Source: Candidatus Thermochlorobacteriaceae bacterium
GTDB lineage: Bacteria; Bacteroidota; Chlorobiia; Chlorobiales; Thermochlorobacteraceae
Assembly (NCBI GenBank): GCA_029263855.1
Contig: JAJUFC010000004.1
Span: forward strand, 124,001-188,000
Reading direction: 5' to 3'
Length of the DNA: 64,000 bases
A program made the position numbers and the translations under genes. This document shows positions 60,909 through 64,000 of the stretch, piece after piece. The stretch's first letter is position 1. The number at the start of each line of letters is the position of its first letter. The notes under the pieces are model-generated. The model had not been told where the DNA came from. It did no database searches and saw nothing but the letters and a program-made list of their open reading frames with translations.

Positions 60909-61652
60909 TTACAAATTCGTGCGCAGAGCAAGCAAGAACAAATCGCTTGAACCTTTCACATTGCCGTAGTGCCAATAAAAACTTTTATACATCGGCATCA
61001 CTGAAATTCGCTCGGTGTTGAAGAAGTCTAACCCAATCGCGAAGAAGTAAGTCGGAGAAAAAATCCATGCGCGTCGCTCTACGCTTTCAACCTGCACAAG
61101 GCTCGCGGTTTGATCGTAAGTTGCGGTTTGAACGTTATCGCCGATGTGTTGTGTCTGAACACCAACGCCAAAATCCAGCAAAAATAATTTGAACCGACAC
61201 TCGCCGACGGCTTCGAGCGAGAAGGATTGAAAGAAGGCATCGCGCGATGTGGTTACAGTGCTGTTGGGTAAAATCGGCGGCGTGTCGCTCTCTCTATGCG
61301 ATGTGCGAATAATCGGCGAGAAGAAAGCACTGATGCCGTATGCGAAGAGCCGATTCTGTTTTCGAAAAAATGATACCCCGATTGGAATGCCTTCTGCAAT
61401 CGCATTTGAGTAGCGAATGGACGATGCCCCGAACCGCTTCTCAAATGTTTCTGAAACCACGAGGCGGAAGTTGTTCAGGGTTGAAATCGTCGAATAGCCC
61501 GCACTGTAACGCAGGTAATAAACCGTTGCGCTGTCGGCATCAATGAACTCTTCATCGACGCTGGGCAAGTTGTCGCTTCCCAAAAATTGAGCTTGTGCTG
61601 TCGGCACGAAAAGCATTAGCACAAACACCAAAAACCAATGATGAATTTTCAT
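60909..61652 (-). CDS. Secreted or outer-membrane protein of unknown function
   Basis: The 247 residues have a signal peptide (FLVFVLMLFVPTAQAQ). The mature part alternates strand-like segments (TVYYLRYSAGYSTISTLNNF, SLEAVGECRFKLFLLDFGVG, RRAWIFSPTYFFAIGLDFF), which fits a small outer-membrane barrel. The last residues are LALRTNL. I do not recognise the family. The ATG at 61652 is chosen to start at the signal peptide; the frame extends to 61739. It is convergent with mltG. Confidence 0.65.
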   Translation of the reverse strand: MKIHHWFLVFVLMLFVPTAQAQFLGSDNLPSVDEEFIDADSATVYYLRYSAGYSTISTLNNFRLVVSETFEKRFGASSIRYSNAIAEGIPIGVSFFRKQNRLFAYGISAFFSPIIRTSHRESDTPPILPNSTVTTSRDAFFQSFSLEAVGECRFKLFLLDFGVGVQTQHIGDNVQTATYDQTASLVQVESVERRAWIFSPTYFFAIGLDFFNTERISVMPMYKSFYWHYGNVKGSSDLFLLALRTNL

Positions 61653-61850
61653 GTCAATGCGTGGTTTGAGGGAAACTACAACTTCCATTGACTTGGGCAA
61701 AGGGCATTTTGCTTCCCTTTTTCGTTGCAAAGGCAACACAAAACAAATATCTTTGTTCTAAAACCGACCAAATCGTCTCAATCCAGATTTCTTGTAATTG
61801 AGCAAACGCCTTCGTCTGCTCTTCTGTGCAGTATTCTTCCGTGTAGTATT

Positions 61851-62666
61851 ATGAGCGACTCGCTTTCATCAGAACGGTTCAAAAATTATTATGAAGTCTT
61901 GCGCGTGCGTCCCTACGACCCACCCGAACTTATACAAGCCTCGTTTGTTGCACAAATCAAACAATGGCACCCCGACCGTTTTGCTAATGCCGATGCACTC
62001 ACGAAACAAAATGCCGAAGAGCGCGCCAAACTCATTCTTGAAGCCAAGCGCATTCTGCTTACCCCTTCGCTGAAAGCCGAATATGACCAAGCCTTCGAAG
62101 CACGGTTTCCGCGCCGCTGGGAAAAACTCTCGAGCAAAGCGCGACCAAAACAGCGTCAAGTTACCGTCGAAGACCTGCTCAAAAATGGCGTTCCTATCAA
62201 TCCGCTGACGCAAACGGACGCAAGTGAACTCAACACGTTCAGGTGGCTTTCATTTTCAACGCGCGTTAATTACAAAACGCGGCGCGTCGTCTTCAGCGTC
62301 TCGCATTTCTTCGATCACAATCCCGACTGCGAGGTGCGCTTTCGGTTTCACTACAACGAAGATTGGATGCCGTTCAGCAAACAAAAACTATATGCCGTCG
62401 ACTACACCGATGATGTCGCACTTGTCGAAATGCAAGCACGCTGTGTGCTACCCTCAAAAAGAATTCGATATTCTCCGTGTGTTTTCAAAGTTGTTGTGCT
62501 TTCGGATTATGAACGCGCCATGCGACGCAAAATCGAGATTCGAAGGCAGGTGATACGACTGCGCAATCGTATGAGTCTGAAACTCATTATCGTCATGCTT
62601 GGCTCCGCACTCTTCGCCGCCGAAACGCTTGAACTTATTGCGTCATACAGCAGAATCGTGCTTTGA
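61851..62666 (+). CDS. J-domain membrane protein
   Basis: The 271 residues begin with a J domain at about 9-80: YYEVLRVRPYDPPELIQASF, IKQWHPDRFANADAL with the HPD motif intact, and AKRILLTPSLKAEYDQAFEA. The middle 130 residues are unfamiliar and strand-rich (TRRVVFSVSHFFDHNPDCEV). A single transmembrane helix ends the protein (LKLIIVMLGSALFAAETLEL). The J domain would recruit a DnaK-type chaperone; the tail anchor places it at the membrane. The GF-rich and zinc regions of true DnaJ are absent. The ATG at 61851 gives a J domain near the N-terminus. Confidence 0.85.
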   Translation: MSDSLSSERFKNYYEVLRVRPYDPPELIQASFVAQIKQWHPDRFANADALTKQNAEERAKLILEAKRILLTPSLKAEYDQAFEARFPRRWEKLSSKARPKQRQVTVEDLLKNGVPINPLTQTDASELNTFRWLSFSTRVNYKTRRVVFSVSHFFDHNPDCEVRFRFHYNEDWMPFSKQKLYAVDYTDDVALVEMQARCVLPSKRIRYSPCVFKVVVLSDYERAMRRKIEIRRQVIRLRNRMSLKLIIVMLGSALFAAETLELIASYSRIVL

Positions 62667-62692
62667 AGTCTTTTGCCTTGAAGCATTTAGCA

Positions 62693-63256
62693 TTAGAACT
62701 CAATCCCAAGTCGTGCAGGCGTGCCTTCATCGAAGTAGTGTTTGACTTTGCGCATTTCAGTAACGAGGTCGACGCGCTCCACCAATTCGTCCCAAATTTT
62801 ATGCCCTGAAATTACCAACTCACACGGACGGTCTTTGCTTTCCCACAAGTCGATGAGTTCCATCAAGGTTTCTTTTGAAATCAGGTTATATGCAACGGCG
62901 GCAAGCCCTTCGTCAAGAATGAGCAGGTCGATGTTTTCAGATTCGAGAAAGGCTTTTGCTGCCGAAACGCCGCGCTCGGCTTCGGCAAAGTCTTGTGCTT
63001 CGTTCTTGAATCGGAACGTGCCGTCCGCCATCATACGCTCGCACCCTGTTGGAACAAGTTCAATCGGATAGTTCAATTTCTCTTTGAGTTCGCGCAAAAT
63101 TTTTCGCTCGGAATAATGCTCGTTCTTTCCGTCATAGCCTTTGTCGAATTGAACAATCGCCACACGCTGACCTGCGCCAAGCGCACGAATGGCTAATCCC
63201 ATCACGCTCGTGGTTTTGCCTTTGCCGTAGCCATAGTAGAGATGAAGTTTATGCAT
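62693..63256 (-). CDS. cobO: Corrinoid adenosyltransferase (BtuR/CobO family)
   Basis: The enzyme adenosylates reduced cobalamin or a precursor with ATP. The 187 residues show the P-loop variant YYGYGKGKTTSVMGLAIRAL at 8-27, AIVQFDKG near 33, and LLILDEGLAAVAYNLIS near 110-126 (Walker B). The C-terminal KIWDELVERVDLVTEMRKVKH is typical. Adenosylcobalamin serves various mutases, and B12 is required in bacteriochlorophyll synthesis. It lies beside the T9SS-cargo gene without space, its start adjoining that stop. Confidence 0.9.
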   Translation of the reverse strand: MHKLHLYYGYGKGKTTSVMGLAIRALGAGQRVAIVQFDKGYDGKNEHYSERKILRELKEKLNYPIELVPTGCERMMADGTFRFKNEAQDFAEAERGVSAAKAFLESENIDLLILDEGLAAVAYNLISKETLMELIDLWESKDRPCELVISGHKIWDELVERVDLVTEMRKVKHYFDEGTPARLGIEF

Positions 63257-64000
63257 TTATTTGATAAACAACATTGATTTAGTTTGAGAAAAATTTCCTG
63301 CGCTTAATCGGTAGAAATATACGCCCGACGAGAGCGCGAACTCTGATGCCGAAAGCGTATAGGTGTGCCTTCCAACGCCCTGCACTTGATCGAGCAACGT
63401 TGCCACTTTTCTGCCTTGCGCATCGAAGAGTTCAAGGCTCACTTTTCCTGCCTGCGATAGTTCGTAAGTGAAAATGGTTGTTGGATTAAACGGATTCGGA
63501 TAGTTCTGAAAGAGCGTAAAGGTTGCAGGCTTTTGTGTTTGTAGAGGTGCCGAGAGTGCCGCTTGGTGAATTGCAACAACAGCATCAAGATCGAATGACG
63601 CGGCAAATGCTCCGCCATCGTTTACTCTATCGCCTGCATCGGTAATGCGAACAAAATAGACCGTATCTAACCCAATCGTCGCAAGGTCAAACGAATCGCC
63701 ACCGCTCCGATTTTGATTCGGCGAGCCGGGCAAGAGCGGATTCGCCGCGCCATTCGTCGGCGTAACGCCCGCCAACCCGCGATAGCGCAACGGCGAATTG
63801 ATGGGAAGCGAATCAATCACTTGAAACGGAAACTCGAAGAAAGTTACGCCGTCTTTGCTCGCGCTCACGATGCCCGCTTCGACATAAACGCGCGTCGTGT
63901 CGCACCCCAAATAGAACGGATTTTCAAACACCGTGAAATCCGCGCTCGGCAAATCCACGATGGGACGGCGAAAATACAGCGTTATCGAGCCGCCTGTTCC
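63257..64000 (-). CDS. Type IX-secreted protein, C-terminal part (5' end beyond window)
   Basis: The frame is open to the right edge, so the visible 247 residues are the C-terminal part. The first section (SITLYFRRPIVDLPSADFTV, then FENPFYLGCDTTRVYVEAGI) resembles a domain common in exported proteins of this phylum and Bacteroidota. The last 80 residues are a type A sorting domain: FTLFQNYPNPFNPTTIFTYE, LFDAQGRKVATLL, LSSGVYFYRLSAG. Such domains send proteins through the type IX secretion system. The cargo function is unknown. Confidence 0.82.
   Translation of the reverse strand, partial: GTGGSITLYFRRPIVDLPSADFTVFENPFYLGCDTTRVYVEAGIVSASKDGVTFFEFPFQVIDSLPINSPLRYRGLAGVTPTNGAANPLLPGSPNQNRSGGDSFDLATIGLDTVYFVRITDAGDRVNDGGAFAASFDLDAVVAIHQAALSAPLQTQKPATFTLFQNYPNPFNPTTIFTYELSQAGKVSLELFDAQGRKVATLLDQVQGVGRHTYTLSASEFALSSGVYFYRLSAGNFSQTKSMLFIK

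Noticed and set aside
1-64000. tRNA genes, rRNA, CRISPR arrays and insertion sequences
   Set aside because: I looked in the intergenic gaps for T-arm patterns, regularly spaced repeats and transposase motifs and saw none. A short tRNA could still be missed by eye.

Overview
The window carries the signature genes of a chlorosome-bearing phototroph of the phylum Chlorobiota (green sulfur bacteria and relatives). It encodes the Fenna-Matthews-Olson bacteriochlorophyll a protein (fmoA, 8568-9674) and the chlorosome baseplate protein CsmA (21816-22076), with two CsmC/CsmD-like envelope proteins beside csmA. The mitochondrial-type aconitase, the Na+/solute symporter pair with its own porin, and the metal-efflux operon fit a photoheterotrophic, possibly oxygen-tolerant member of the Chloroherpeton/Thermochlorobacter side of the phylum better than a strict rTCA autotroph. 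That placement is inference; no rRNA or other taxonomic marker is present.

Layout. 1-5.5 kb: end of a secreted helix-hairpin-helix protein, a TPR protein, HU, EF-P, the acetyl-CoA carboxylase genes accB-accC, and a GNAT. 5.5-11.7 kb: lnt coupled to a membrane PP2C phosphatase, then fmoA with its own terminator, then an MscS channel. 11.7-18.4 kb: arginine cluster argC-argJ-[GNAT]-argB-argF-argR-argG, with palindromes that could be ArgR operators ahead of the GNAT. 18.4-24.3 kb: leftward chlorosome cluster, in order of transcription ArsA/Get3-like ATPase, two CsmC/D-like genes, csmA, a 388-aa protein of unknown function, a second ArsA/Get3-like ATPase, and a methyltransferase. 24.5-32.2 kb: recN and a CzcCBA-type efflux operon headed by a small Cys/His secreted protein. 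32.4-35.4 kb: a compact type II restriction-modification module lying between two copies of a 29-bp promoter-like repeat, then a PIF1-like helicase.

35.5-39.8 kb: TonB-dependent receptor, a secreted protein, a TMEM14-type protein and MsrB. 39.9-50.6 kb: leftward cell-surface glycan cluster (WecA-like transferase, DUF2723 membrane protein, MsbA-like ABC exporter, four GT9 domains in three genes, one GT4), much of it joined by ATGA overlaps. 50.6-55.6 kb: long leader, small plus large subunit Na+/solute symporter, and a porin. 55.7-64 kb: aconitase, a NYN-domain protein, an apparently inactive HAD protein, chorismate mutase, MltG, an outer-membrane-like protein, a J-domain membrane protein, a corrinoid adenosyltransferase, and the end of a type IX-secreted protein.

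The most interesting system is the chlorosome cluster. Both ATPases have the Get3/ArsA deviant Walker A motif and a C-terminal Hsp20/alpha-crystallin-like domain, and they lack the cysteines of arsenite pumps. They resemble the Get3d class known from phototrophs and enclose the chlorosome envelope genes, which suggests a dedicated targeting or assembly machine for the chlorosome envelope. The other strong signals are the duplicated promoter around the restriction-modification genes and the structured leader upstream of the symporter operon.
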